Below are positions 1-10,600 of a stretch of 40,437 nt of DNA, in pieces. Origin of the DNA: Oscillospiraceae bacterium (GTDB lineage Bacteria; Bacillota; Clostridia; Oscillospirales; Oscillospiraceae); contig WRNV01000013.1 in the NCBI GenBank assembly GCA_009776445.1, positions 1 to 40,437 of the forward strand, written 5' to 3'. Below the pieces are notes generated by a model, which saw only the letters and a list, made by a program, of their open reading frames with translations, did not search any database and had not been told where the DNA came from. Each line of letters begins with the position of its first letter. Positions within the stretch are counted from its first letter, which is position 1. The translations under genes and the position numbers were made by a program.

Positions 1-1
1 C

Positions 2-3000
2 CACATACAAGGCGGCAACGACGACATGTCGCAGACTGGGCGCGTCCTCAACACATGGGTCGTCGAGGGTTCAAACAACGGCTCGGACTGGCTTGAGCTG
101 GATTCCCGCGCGGCGGTGGCTTGGACTTCGAACAACCAGGTGCAGTATTTCACGGTGAGGAGCAATCAGGGTTCCTACACCTACATACGTTTGCGCGTCC
201 TTCGCCGTGGGACGGGGACAGGCGTCACTACCGGCGGCATTATACAGTTCGGCGGTTTTGGCATGTATTCCGACGCTGTCGTAGACGGCGTTGACGCGAC
301 CACCAATTACGAAGGCCTCCAGACGACCGTTGGTGCCGGTCCTGCGCAGCTGTGGGGCAACACCAGCTCCAGGGCGAACCTAGGCTGGACTGGCTCAAGG
401 GCGCTGAGGATCGCTGGAAAGAAACTGACCGCAAGCGCCAGTTCTTACACTACGATCTACGACGGTCTTGAAATATCCATAAACCCTGACACCAAACTTT
501 CCTATATGGTATTGCCATACATCGACGCGGATGTGCAGTCAAACGAGTATGACGAGGAGTATACGAGCAATTATGCCGCCATCGATCTCAAATTCGACGA
601 TGGGACATATTTGCGCAACTACGGAGTGCTCGACCAGTACGGATTCAAGGTTTCGCCGCTTGAACAGGGCAAAGCCGGAATAATCGAGCAAAATAACTGG
701 CTCAAAGTTACCAGCGCGATAGGTGCTGTGCCTGCCCTTGCCGGCAAGACAATAACGTCGATTCTCGTCGGCTATGAGAAGCCGAACGGTACGCCGGGCA
801 AAGATGTGGCTGTATACTTCGACGACGTCAAAATCTACCGTGAGCAAGATCCTGTAATTTCCGACCTCGCCGATTATGTCAACATCCTGCGAGGCACGCA
901 AAACGGCGCGTATACTGAAGATCACAATAAATACGCCCACGGCCTCAACAACCCGATCGTAGCTACGCCATACCCGTTTAATTTCTGGTCTCCAGCGACT
1001 ACAATGTCCGCTCAGACCGTATATCAATATACTGGTTCCGAAGCGAACTTTAAGCATATCCACCTCAATCACGTAGCGAGCAACTGGATAGGCGAGTCTG
1101 GAAACTTCGACTTTTCCGCCGACTCGTCGACGGTATGGTCAAACGCCACGAACCTCAACACGGACCTTCGGGCCAGAGGGTCAAACTTCAAGCACGAAAA
1201 CGAGGTCGCCCACGCGCATTATTACGGCGTTACGTTCAACGAGGATGACGCCAAAGCACCCGGCGTCAAGATCGAAGTGACGCCGACCGAACACGGCGCC
1301 GTGCTCAGGTTCACTTTCCCAGAAGGCGCGGCTCGGCGCAATGTCATCCTAGACTCGGCGAAAGCCAGAAATACTTCGACATCGGGCATAACATACAATA
1401 ACGACGGCACGTTCGCAGCGTTCACTTCAAGGGCCAACAACGGCCAGAAACGCATGTATGTGTACGGACAGTTCAGCGTGACGCCGTCCGCTTTCCGTGC
1501 GACTACAGGGAGCAATATACCTTTGAGCATGTTCGAGTTCCCGGCAGCCGCAAGCGGCCCGACGGTCGTAGAGCTTAAGGTCGCATCGTCGTTCATCAGC
1601 GCGGCGCAGGCTATAAAGAACCTCAACCTTGAAATTTCGGCAGCGGACAATTTCGAGTCGGTCAAAGCTCGCGCCCTCGCCGAATGGAACAAAATGTTAT
1701 CAACAGTGAAGATAGATGATCCGAACGCCACTTACGACCAGCTCTCGTCGCTATATTCGAATATGTACCGCGCTTTTGTCTACCCGCTCCTCGACTCCGA
1801 GAACACCGGGACAAGCGATGCGCCCGTTTGGCAGTACGCCTCCCCATATTCAGGAAACGCGACGACGATAACGCTAAAAGACGGCCGACTTTTTTATAAC
1901 AACGGTTTTTGGGACACGTACCGCACGGCGTGGCCACTTTACGCGCTGCTTATACCCAATAAGGATTCCGATCTCGTCAACGGGCTTGTGCAGCACTATC
2001 TTGACAACGGCTGGGTTCCGCGCTGGATAGCCCCTGCCGGCACAAACAGCATGGTTGGCACAAACTCCGACTCTATTTTCGGCGACGCTATCAGCCAGGG
2101 TATAGAGTTCAACTACAAAGACGCTTACGCGTCGTCTCTGAAAAACGCTACAGTCTACTCCGCAAACAACAGCGCGAACTTCTATTCGGGCCGGGCTGGG
2201 ATGGCGACATGGCCTTTCCTCGGATACAGCCCGACATCCAGCCTAACTGACGAAAACCTATCCTGGTCGCTCGAATCCTGCCCAGCCGACTTCGGCATCG
2301 CACAAATGGCTAAGGCTTTGAGGGACAAGGAGACGCCAGGAACGGAAGCGTACAGAAAACTAAACGACGAGTATATCTATTTCATAAACCGGGCGCAGAA
2401 TTTCGTCAATTTGTTCAACCCTGCCCTCGGCGGATGGTTTAGAGGAAAAACCGTAGACGGCGCGTGGTTGTGGCCTGACAGCCAGTTCAACCCAGTCGCA
2501 TTCGGCTATGGCTACTGCGAAGATAATGCCTGGAACTACGCCTTCCACGCCCCGCAGGACGGGCGCGGTTTAGCTAACCTATACGGCGGCCAGGATAAGC
2601 TCGGCGACAAGCTCGACGCTTTGCTGAGCGCTTCGCCGCAGATCAACTTTGGAAACTGGTCGGGCTGGCACAAAGAGAAGGTCGAATCGCGCGGAAGCAA
2701 GCTTGGCCAGTTGCACATGAGCAACGAGCCGGCGTTCCACATCCCGTATATGTACCTATACTCCGACCGCCCGTGGAGGACGGCGGATGTCGTACGCGAC
2801 ATACTTGACCGCCACTTTGCCGGATCAGACATTGGCCAGGGCTACATCGGCGACGACGACAACGGCGCTATGAGCAGTTGGTACGTGATTTCGTCTCTCG
2901 GCCTATATCCGCTCACCGGCGGCAACGGGCAGTTCGTTTTCGGGACGCCGCTGTTTTCCAAGAGCGTAATAACGCGCGATAACGGGGATACTATAACGAT

Positions 3001-6000
3001 AACGGCTCCGGGTGTCAGTAGGACGAACAAATATATACAGAGCGTCAAGGTCAACGGCGTCGAATATAGTAAGACATACGTCAACCCATCCGATATCCTT
3101 GGCATACCCGGCGGCGCGGCGATCGAGTTTACAATGGGTCCGACGCCGTCCGCCACATATGGGATCGGCTTTGACGCGCAGCCTCCGTCGCTGGCACAGG
3201 ACGATGAAGCGCCGGTTCCGCTGCACGATTTGACGACGGCCATCTCCCCGTCGACGACGACTTTGCCGTCAGGATTCTCAGACGGCGCGTACACGAACGC
3301 GACCTCGCCCGCGAGCTTGTTCAACAACACATCGGCTGATTACGCGTCGTTCGCAGCCGGCTCAAAGTTTGTATACTATTACTTCGCCAAAGGCGCTGTA
3401 ATTGATATGTATACACTTACTAGCTCAACATCGGCGACCGCTCCGACCGAGTGGGTTTTATCCGGTTCCCTCGATGGTTCGATCTGGAAGGAACTCGACG
3501 TACGGAAGAACCAAGTCTTCGAGTGGGAAAGGTACACAAGGCCTTTCGCTATTGAAAGCCCCGGAAGATATAAATACTACAAGATCGAGTTTACGAACGA
3601 TACTGAGCAGATCAGGGTAGCGCAACTGGAGCTCCTTGGCGGGAAGTACGCCCTGATAAGCAAAGAAGTACTGGATGAAATGATACAGCAAGCGCGCGCG
3701 ATCGACGGTAAGTTGTACGCCGAAGAGACGTACTTGCCTCTTGCCGACGCGATTGCCTTCGCCGAAGACGTTTACGACGACATCGACGCGTCAGGCAGCG
3801 AGATCGCCGACGCGATCGAGCGTATCGAGTCGGCTCTCGAAGGGCTCATCAGGATCAAGTTTGCGGGCGAATATTTCGACGGCGTAGAGTGCGACATAGC
3901 CACTGCCGGGGTCAAGAAAGAAACCACCGCGAATGCTACAGGCGTGTTGACCGGCGATATCACAAACCTTGGCGGGCTGACTCCAGGCTCACACGTCGGG
4001 TTCAGGTATGTAAATTTCGGCGACGGGCGCTACTGGTGGACAAGAGCTAAGATCATTTACGCGGGGAAACAGGCGGACTTGGTCAACTCCCGTGTCATCG
4101 TCCATCTTGACGCGCTTGACGGTCCTGTCATCGCCGACTTTGGACTCGAAGCGACAGGCGCTGAATGGAATGTGTACGAAGCCGCCTCTGGCGCTCTGAG
4201 CATAAACGATATAACCGGATTCCACACAGTTTACTTTGAATTCCGTGGTTCCGGCACAAGCGTCGCGAATATCAACTCCTTCGTGTTCGAGTACACGATG
4301 CTGCCGGGACTCGGCGAGGTACGGAGCGCGTTTACCGACGATACTTTGACGACGTCGTTTAAATACCTCAACGAGTCCGATGAAACGAGGGATTTGACGC
4401 TGTACACGGCGATATATACTGATACGGGTAAAATGAAATATTACGCGAGCAGCGAACTTGTTGGAATCGGCGCTTCAAAGATCGTCGATTTTGAGATAAA
4501 GCAAAACATACCTGGCATCAAAGACGAATGCCTTGGAAACGGTTATTCTATAGGCGTTTTCTTGTGGGACAGCCATACGTTTATACCCGTTATAGAAGCA
4601 TATAAAGAAAACGCTCCCATAATAATCGCGCGTCAGGAATTAGCCGAAGCTAAAGCGGCGATAGAAGCGGGCGTTTACAAGATCCCGGCTGGCATTACCG
4701 CCCAAGCCGATAAGACTGCCTGGGTACAAAACCAGGTGGATTCGCTCATCCCAGAGGGGAACATGACAGTCGCGACAGTATCGTTTGACGGTGAATACAT
4801 TGTCGAGCTGATAAACGGTTCCGTCACAGACGTAGCCGTGATCTTCGCGACGCAGCCATCGTTCGTGACTTTCTCCGCGCCCGACGCTGACGTCTCATAC
4901 CTTGAGACGTTTGAAACCGACGCCTTCGGTACTGTAGCATTGCCCGCAAGCCCGGTAAGATCCGGCTACAGGTTCCTCGGCTGGTACTATGGGCGCGACG
5001 ACGGCGACTGGAGGTTCACGCCGGATACGGTGATTGTCGGCAGCGCCATAGCTCGCGCCAAGTGGGCTATCGACCCGTCCGCCGCCCATTCGACGATCGT
5101 CTTCGACACACCAACATACACTGTCGACATGACAATGATGGCATATTCCTCCAGCGGTGAAAACGGTGCTCAGGCAGTCCAGTTCCGCGACGATACCGTA
5201 GGGCGCATCGACAACGCGACGAATAGATACATGTATATACAATTGCCGACGACGCACGCTCTGAGAAACGTCACGGACATAGCGTTCGACATCACTTATT
5301 ACGACATAGGGACGACGCAGTTCATGTTCGAGACGGCCAATACGACGCTCACAGGAACCGAGCGCAACTACGGCAACAGGTTCTGGATACAGCGGAGCAA
5401 CTCAGGTGAACTAGTCACGCATACGATCTACGCCACAAACGTCGGGATGCAACGTGGGCAAAACGGCAGTTGCGATTTCCGGATACAAGGGCAGGCCCAA
5501 TATGTATACATCAAGAGCATCGTCGTACGCGCTGGCGTCCAGACGCCGTTTGAGGATATCGAGCCGCCAGCCTTCGCGCCGCAGACCACCGTAAACAACC
5601 TGATCGGTAAGTCCCTCGCGGGCTATCAGCTCTGGTTTACAGCGAGCGACACTAACAGCGGATGGGTGCATTGGAGCCGTGGGCAGCGCCCGATAACCAC
5701 CGCGCAAATCACGTTTGAAAACTACCCTGACGTAAGGGAGTATGCGGCTGCCGCGTTGAGCAATACTACCCTAACGCTCGCCAATGGCAGCCCCGGACAG
5801 TTATTCACGTCCAAACGCAAGGACGTCGTGGATCTGCATTTCGACTGGATCGCTCAATACGGGCTTGACGGAGTGGCTGTCCAAAGGTTCTCCGGCGAGG
5901 TCGTCACATCCCCGTCGCCCACGAGAAATCACATTAACTTGGTGCAAGACGCGGCTGAGCGTACAGGCAAGACGTTTTACGTCATGTACGACTTCTCAAA

Positions 6001-7336
6001 CTGCAACAACAACACCGTCGTCAACAACATCAAAAGGGACTGGGTGTACAGCATCGAGCAAAAGGGCATCGCAAGCTCGCCAAGCTATGCCCACGCGGAC
6101 GGCAAGCCTGTTGTCTGCCTGTGGGGTCTGTCTGGCGTCGCGAGTGCAAGCGACGGCAACGTGTATGTTTCGCAAGCCAACGCCCTTAACCTGATAAATT
6201 GGTTCCATGACCGGGGGTACTACGTTATCGGCGGCACCCCTGACAACGACTGGACAGAGAGGACCAACAACTCAAACGACCCCAACACCTACCGCCTTGT
6301 CTATCAGGCTCTCGACATGATATCGCCCTGGACGCCAGGCCGCTATGGCCGCGTCTTGAGCGACATAGTTCCGTGGCTCGACGCGCATGTCAATAGGGAG
6401 CTTGCGTACTGCGCGCAGTACGGCATCGAGTATCAGCCCGTAATGTACGCCGGTTTCAACTGGTCGAGCTTCCAGCCCTATCCGCCCAACGAAATCCCGA
6501 GGGAAGCAGGCGAGATGTTGTGGACGCAAGCCAAATACCTAAAGAACAAAGGCATTAAGACCGCGTATTACGCGATGTTCGACGAATATGACGAAGGCAC
6601 GGCGCTCATGAAAACCGCCGAGGACTCCTCGATGCTGCCGCTCGGAACCACGCCTTACTGGCAGACTCTCGCAGCCGATGGGCGGTGGCTGTCGTCAGAC
6701 TTTTATCTTCGTTTGGGAGGCGCGGTAATCAATCTGCTTGGAAGTAGCGAATCGTCGGTCGATATGAGCGCGCCAGTCCCGATACCGCACTCGCTCGGCC
6801 CGGTTTACTGGCGTAACGGTTTTGAGAGCCGCTACCAAGTAGCCAACACCCGTTTCGCCGGCGGTTATGTCCAGGTGGATGTTTGCCTGTACAAGCCCGC
6901 TGTTGTGAGGTCGGTCGGCGTGACAGGCGGAACAAATGAAATAGTCATGGAAAATGGCCATGCTGGGACAGCGTTCTCGTTTAGCTTCAAAGGGACGGGC
7001 GCGTCGGCGACATCAGAGCGCCACTACAAGATCGCTGAAACGGCGATCCTCGCCCCGAGTAATCTGCAACTGTCATATTGGATCAACGCGGCGAACGACC
7101 TGGGCCGGTCTGTATATGTCAACTTGCAGTTCTCAGACGGATCGTTGCTGAGCGAAGGTGCCGGTTTTGTCCAGAAAAAAGCTGCCTCAACTGGCAGTTG
7201 GGAGCAGATCACCGTTGATTTAGACGCTGAATATGCCGGAAAGACGATAACGGCTGTGGTCGTGTCGTACGAAAACGGCGCGGCGGGCGATTTCGCGGCC
7301 AGCATAGACGACATCGTGATACAAGTAAAACCGTAG
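2..7336 (+). CDS. Giant secreted GH92 alpha-mannosidase fused to a GH71/99-like endo-mannosidase domain (5' partial)
   Basis: The frame is open to the left window edge, so the first ATG (position 26, used for numbering) is not the true start and the N-terminus with any signal peptide is missing. Order seen: discoidin (F5/8-C) tail 1-80; jelly-roll module 88-272; GH92 domain about 280-1045 with YCEDNAWNY (E832, expected catalytic acid) and GDDDNGAMSSW (942-952, the usual GNEDCG-type acidic motif); second discoidin 1068-1209; FIVAR helix bundle 1211-1277; CBM-like sandwich to 1425; FLW-type Ig-like module 1430-1525; InlB/Flg_new repeat 1614-1684; jelly roll 1690-1840; GH71/99-like barrel 1860-2265 starting GYQLWF and carrying DEYDEGT with E2187 and E2190 in the ExxE spacing of GH99; C-terminal jelly roll to the end. 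GH92 enzymes are calcium-dependent exo-alpha-mannosidases; GH99 enzymes are endo-alpha-1,2-mannosidases/mannanases. The fused pair should trim and cut mannan or high-mannose glycans. No LPXTG or SLH anchor is visible. A strong terminator follows the stop. Confidence 0.9.
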   Translation, partial: HIQGGNDDMSQTGRVLNTWVVEGSNNGSDWLELDSRAAVAWTSNNQVQYFTVRSNQGSYTYIRLRVLRRGTGTGVTTGGIIQFGGFGMYSDAVVDGVDATTNYEGLQTTVGAGPAQLWGNTSSRANLGWTGSRALRIAGKKLTASASSYTTIYDGLEISINPDTKLSYMVLPYIDADVQSNEYDEEYTSNYAAIDLKFDDGTYLRNYGVLDQYGFKVSPLEQGKAGIIEQNNWLKVTSAIGAVPALAGKTITSILVGYEKPNGTPGKDVAVYFDDVKIYREQDPVISDLADYVNILRGTQNGAYTEDHNKYAHGLNNPIVATPYPFNFWSPATTMSAQTVYQYTGSEANFKHIHLNHVASNWIGESGNFDFSADSSTVWSNATNLNTDLRARGSNFKHENEVAHAHYYGVTFNEDDAKAPGVKIEVTPTEHGAVLRFTFPEGAARRNVILDSAKARNTSTSGITYNNDGTFAAFTSRANNGQKRMYVYGQFSVTPSAFRATTGSNIPLSMFEFPAAASGPTVVELKVASSFISAAQAIKNLNLEISAADNFESVKARALAEWNKMLSTVKIDDPNATYDQLSSLYSNMYRAFVYPLLDSENTGTSDAPVWQYASPYSGNATTITLKDGRLFYNNGFWDTYRTAWPLYALLIPNKDSDLVNGLVQHYLDNGWVPRWIAPAGTNSMVGTNSDSIFGDAISQGIEFNYKDAYASSLKNATVYSANNSANFYSGRAGMATWPFLGYSPTSSLTDENLSWSLESCPADFGIAQMAKALRDKETPGTEAYRKLNDEYIYFINRAQNFVNLFNPALGGWFRGKTVDGAWLWPDSQFNPVAFGYGYCEDNAWNYAFHAPQDGRGLANLYGGQDKLGDKLDALLSASPQINFGNWSGWHKEKVESRGSKLGQLHMSNEPAFHIPYMYLYSDRPWRTADVVRDILDRHFAGSDIGQGYIGDDDNGAMSSWYVISSLGLYPLTGGNGQFVFGTPLFSKSVITRDNGDTITITAPGVSRTNKYIQSVKVNGVEYSKTYVNPSDILGIPGGAAIEFTMGPTPSATYGIGFDAQPPSLAQDDEAPVPLHDLTTAISPSTTTLPSGFSDGAYTNATSPASLFNNTSADYASFAAGSKFVYYYFAKGAVIDMYTLTSSTSATAPTEWVLSGSLDGSIWKELDVRKNQVFEWERYTRPFAIESPGRYKYYKIEFTNDTEQIRVAQLELLGGKYALISKEVLDEMIQQARAIDGKLYAEETYLPLADAIAFAEDVYDDIDASGSEIADAIERIESALEGLIRIKFAGEYFDGVECDIATAGVKKETTANATGVLTGDITNLGGLTPGSHVGFRYVNFGDGRYWWTRAKIIYAGKQADLVNSRVIVHLDALDGPVIADFGLEATGAEWNVYEAASGALSINDITGFHTVYFEFRGSGTSVANINSFVFEYTMLPGLGEVRSAFTDDTLTTSFKYLNESDETRDLTLYTAIYTDTGKMKYYASSELVGIGASKIVDFEIKQNIPGIKDECLGNGYSIGVFLWDSHTFIPVIEAYKENAPIIIARQELAEAKAAIEAGVYKIPAGITAQADKTAWVQNQVDSLIPEGNMTVATVSFDGEYIVELINGSVTDVAVIFATQPSFVTFSAPDADVSYLETFETDAFGTVALPASPVRSGYRFLGWYYGRDDGDWRFTPDTVIVGSAIARAKWAIDPSAAHSTIVFDTPTYTVDMTMMAYSSSGENGAQAVQFRDDTVGRIDNATNRYMYIQLPTTHALRNVTDIAFDITYYDIGTTQFMFETANTTLTGTERNYGNRFWIQRSNSGELVTHTIYATNVGMQRGQNGSCDFRIQGQAQYVYIKSIVVRAGVQTPFEDIEPPAFAPQTTVNNLIGKSLAGYQLWFTASDTNSGWVHWSRGQRPITTAQITFENYPDVREYAAAALSNTTLTLANGSPGQLFTSKRKDVVDLHFDWIAQYGLDGVAVQRFSGEVVTSPSPTRNHINLVQDAAERTGKTFYVMYDFSNCNNNTVVNNIKRDWVYSIEQKGIASSPSYAHADGKPVVCLWGLSGVASASDGNVYVSQANALNLINWFHDRGYYVIGGTPDNDWTERTNNSNDPNTYRLVYQALDMISPWTPGRYGRVLSDIVPWLDAHVNRELAYCAQYGIEYQPVMYAGFNWSSFQPYPPNEIPREAGEMLWTQAKYLKNKGIKTAYYAMFDEYDEGTALMKTAEDSSMLPLGTTPYWQTLAADGRWLSSDFYLRLGGAVINLLGSSESSVDMSAPVPIPHSLGPVYWRNGFESRYQVANTRFAGGYVQVDVCLYKPAVVRSVGVTGGTNEIVMENGHAGTAFSFSFKGTGASATSERHYKIAETAILAPSNLQLSYWINAANDLGRSVYVNLQFSDGSLLSEGAGFVQKKAASTGSWEQITVDLDAEYAGKTITAVVVSYENGAAGDFAASIDDIVIQVKP

Positions 7337-7346
7337 CAACAAGTAT

Positions 7347-7365
7347 AAGGGGTAATGATCCCCTT
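7347..7365 (+). other. Small stem-loop just after the GH92 gene
   Basis: AAGGGG and CCCCTT pair across a 7-nt loop 11 nt after the stop codon. There is no T tract, so it is more likely an RNA 3'-end stabiliser than a terminator. Confidence 0.4.
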
Positions 7366-7393
7366 GCGCACTATCAATCGTTTTCAACTAGAG

Positions 7394-7446
7394 CATCCCC
7401 CTTCCAATCTCGCGCAAAGAGGAAGGGGGATGTTCCCCGTTTTTTC
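7394..7446 (+). terminator. Rho-independent terminator of the GH92/GH99-like gene
   Basis: CATCCCCCTTCC (7394-7405) pairs perfectly with GGAAGGGGGATG (7421-7432) over a 15-nt loop. A T-rich tail with six consecutive T follows at 7440-7445. It separates the first gene from the GH2 gene, so the latter should have its own promoter. Confidence 0.85.
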
Positions 7447-7649
7447 CGTTGCGCTCGTGATGTGGCATAATTTCGCTTGCTTAAGCTATTCTATTTTTGG
7501 ATAACTATTGTTATAATATTTACAACGTTAGCGCTACTGTGCGAAGAGTTCTTGTGCGGGGGGCAGCCTGTGCCAGGTTATAGGGATAGAGCTGAGCATA
7601 AGAATGAACGCTTTTTAAGTAGTGCTGAAAGAATAGGAGGGATAAGATA
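7447..7649 (+). promoter_or_regulatory. Upstream region of the GH2 gene with weak promoter candidate
   Basis: The gap 7337-7649 holds the two stem-loops listed separately, then an AT-rich stretch with a TATAAT at 7512-7517. No convincing -35 lies 16-18 nt upstream of it. A G-rich tract (six G near 7558-7563) sits in the presumed leader. AGGAGGG ends 7 nt before the ATG and is a strong ribosome binding site. Confidence 0.35.
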
Positions 7650-10600
7650 ATGCTAAAAAAAGCGATAGGCGCCTTGTTATGCCTTGTAATGCTAGTCTCG
7701 GCGCTGCAGCTTGCTCCACCAACGCAAATTGACACGGTTGCGTACGCGGCCACTCTCGACGAGTCAAATTCAAAAATTGACCTAACTAACTGGAAGATAG
7801 CATGTTCCGGATCAGTAGCTACCAGCAGTTTGCCGACCGCGACCAACCTCAACAACACCATCCAGCCGGGGTTTGACACCAGCGGCTGGTTGCCCGCTTC
7901 CGTCCCCGGATCCATCGAGGGCGCTCTGGTAGACGCGGGCGCGTACGGCGCCAACGTTGGGATGAAACTGGATCCAGACGGGAAATACGATATCTATTAC
8001 GACGACAACTTCGCTAAAGTACCGATCGGGGACTATGCAAACCCGTGGTGGTACAGCAATGACTTCACCCTTTCGACGGATCAGGCTTCCAGCAAGGTGA
8101 CTTTGACGTTCAAGGGCATCAGCTATACGGGCAGGGTCTTCGTCAACGGCAACGAGGTAACCAACAAGAATATCAGCATACGTTCCGACAACGAGCTTCG
8201 CAACAGGTCGGGAACCGCCCCTAACTGGACGTACACCGATGTGACCAACACTATCACAGCGAATAACAGCAGCGTCGGCGGCACAGGTTTCGGGGTAAAC
8301 GACTTCGATAACTATAAAACGCTCTTCAAAGGCGCGTTCCGTACGTATGAGCTTGACATTTCCGAGTTCATCGAAGCCGGGAGCAACAACATCAAAGTCC
8401 TCGTGACAAGGCCGGTTTATAAGTCAGATTCCTCTGACAACGCGACGTCCGGCGACTTCGCGCCGTTCTGGGTCGACTGGCACCCAACCCCAGCGGATAT
8501 GAACGGGGGCATGCTCGGCAGGGCGTTTATCACAATGTCGGCGGACGTGCGCCTTTCCAACCCCGCGGCTGTGGCAGTCGTCGCTACCGATCTGAGCAGC
8601 GCGGACATGAAATTCTATGTAGACGTTAATAACCTGACTGGCACGGCAGTCGAGGGCGTCCTGAAAGCCGTCGTTTACGGCCCGGACGGGCTGCTCGTTG
8701 CGAACCTGCCAGACACGCCGGTTACAGTAGCCGCAAATGCGTATTGCCAGGAAGTGGCGCTCGCGACGTGGACAGTGGAGGATCCCGAACTCTGGTGGCC
8801 TTACCTGTCGGGCGATCAGCCGCTTTATAACATCCAGTATTCATTTGTAATCGGGGCGCAAACTGAAGCGAGCGACGTCTTCACCCACCGTTTCGGCATA
8901 AGGCAGATCGTGCAAAGGGTCACAACAAGCTCCGTGAGCAGCTCGTCGAACCAGCCCCAAATGCAGATATACGTCAACCACCAGCCCATCATATGCAAGG
9001 GCGGCGGATACTGCCCGACCGACCTGCTGTTGCGCCAGTCAAAATTCAACGACCAGGCTTGCATCGACTTAGTCAAGAGCATGGGCATGAATATGATCAG
9101 GGACGAAGGTAAGTTCTTCAGCGAAAACCTTCTGAGCCTGATGGACGAAAACGGCATCCTGTATATGACTGGTTGGTGCTGCTGCGACCGCCACCAGAAT
9201 CCAAACTCGTTTACAAAAGCCGAGCGTTTCGTCACCTTCGAGTCGCTGTATTCCCAGCTCCGCACGATCCGCGCCCACGCATGCGCGGCTGTATGGCTCA
9301 ACGGCAGCGACTCTCCGCCTGACAGCGGCAGCAACGCCAACGGGCAGAACATAGCCCGCAAATACCTTGAAATCGAGGGTAGGCTCCGCTTTTACGATTT
9401 AGGTATCGTATCGTGCAGCGCGGAAGCCACAGCCTCTAACCTGTCCGGCGGCAGGAGCGGCTTGCATATGGACTCGTCATATGACGCGCAGTCGGCTTCA
9501 CTGGCCTACACCAGCAACAGCCAAGGTTCTTTCGGATTTATCTCAGAAGGCCACGGCGGCCCGGGCGTCCCTTATGTGGAATCGCTCAGAAGGTTCATCC
9601 CCGAAACTAATCTGTGGCCCTACAACTCGGGAGCCAACTATAACGTATGGAACTACCATTCGGCCAGGGCTTCTTTCGCCAACATCGACCAGCAGCAAGT
9701 GTTTGTCGATGGCGTTTACGGCGCGTCAGACACGATAGACGTCGCCAACGCCCGTGCGCAGTTGTTCCAGTACGAAATCCAGAGGGCGTCGTACGAGGCG
9801 CTGAATTTCTACCGCTTCAACCAGTCCACCGGGCTGATCAACTGGATGCTCAACGACGCGAGGCCGGGCATCATGTGGAATCAGTTCGACTACTACATGA
9901 ACCCGTTTGGCTCTACGTTCGGAGCCGGCAAAGCAAACGAGCCGCTCCATATCATGTATAACCCGGCGATGATCGCTGCCTATAATCCGGCGGGGCAGAC
10001 TGTCGCGCCAACCGCTCATTCCATCTCAGTCGTCAACAGCACGCGCGAGGCCTATAACGGAATGATAGCCACCGCGACTATCTATGATATCAACGGCAAT
10101 ATAATCAACACCCCGCTAGTCAAGACGGTCGATATCCGCCCGGACGGCATCGTGGCTCTGACCGGAAACGCGACGAACAGGACGACCGGTTATATCCCCA
10201 ACGGAGAATGGATCACCGGCGGATTTAGTAACTTCACCGTCGCCTACGCGCAAACAGCGACCGGTTCGACAGGCCTTACGGTTCTGTGGACAAACAGCGA
10301 TATTATCGGCTCGCTCATTAAACCGACAAGCGACGTGTATTTCCTCCGTCTCGAACTTGCTGACAGCGACGGGAAAGTAGTTAGCTACAACAACTACGCG
10401 GTTCCGCGCCGCGAGTCAGTCAACGGGACTTCTTCAAGCTGGGCGAGGGGATCTGAGGCTCAGACACAAGATTTGACGATGCTCAACTCGCTTCCCGCTA
10501 TCGATATGCAGAGCGGGCTGGTACTCGCGCAAACCGGCAGCGTGAAGGTCGGCGACAGAATCACCCAGACGTTCACTGTTACAAACAACACTGGTGTCAT

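Noticed and set aside
26-28. ATG at 26 as the start of the GH92 protein
   Set aside because: The frame is open to the window edge and the first residues are the middle of a discoidin domain; no SD or signal peptide is present.
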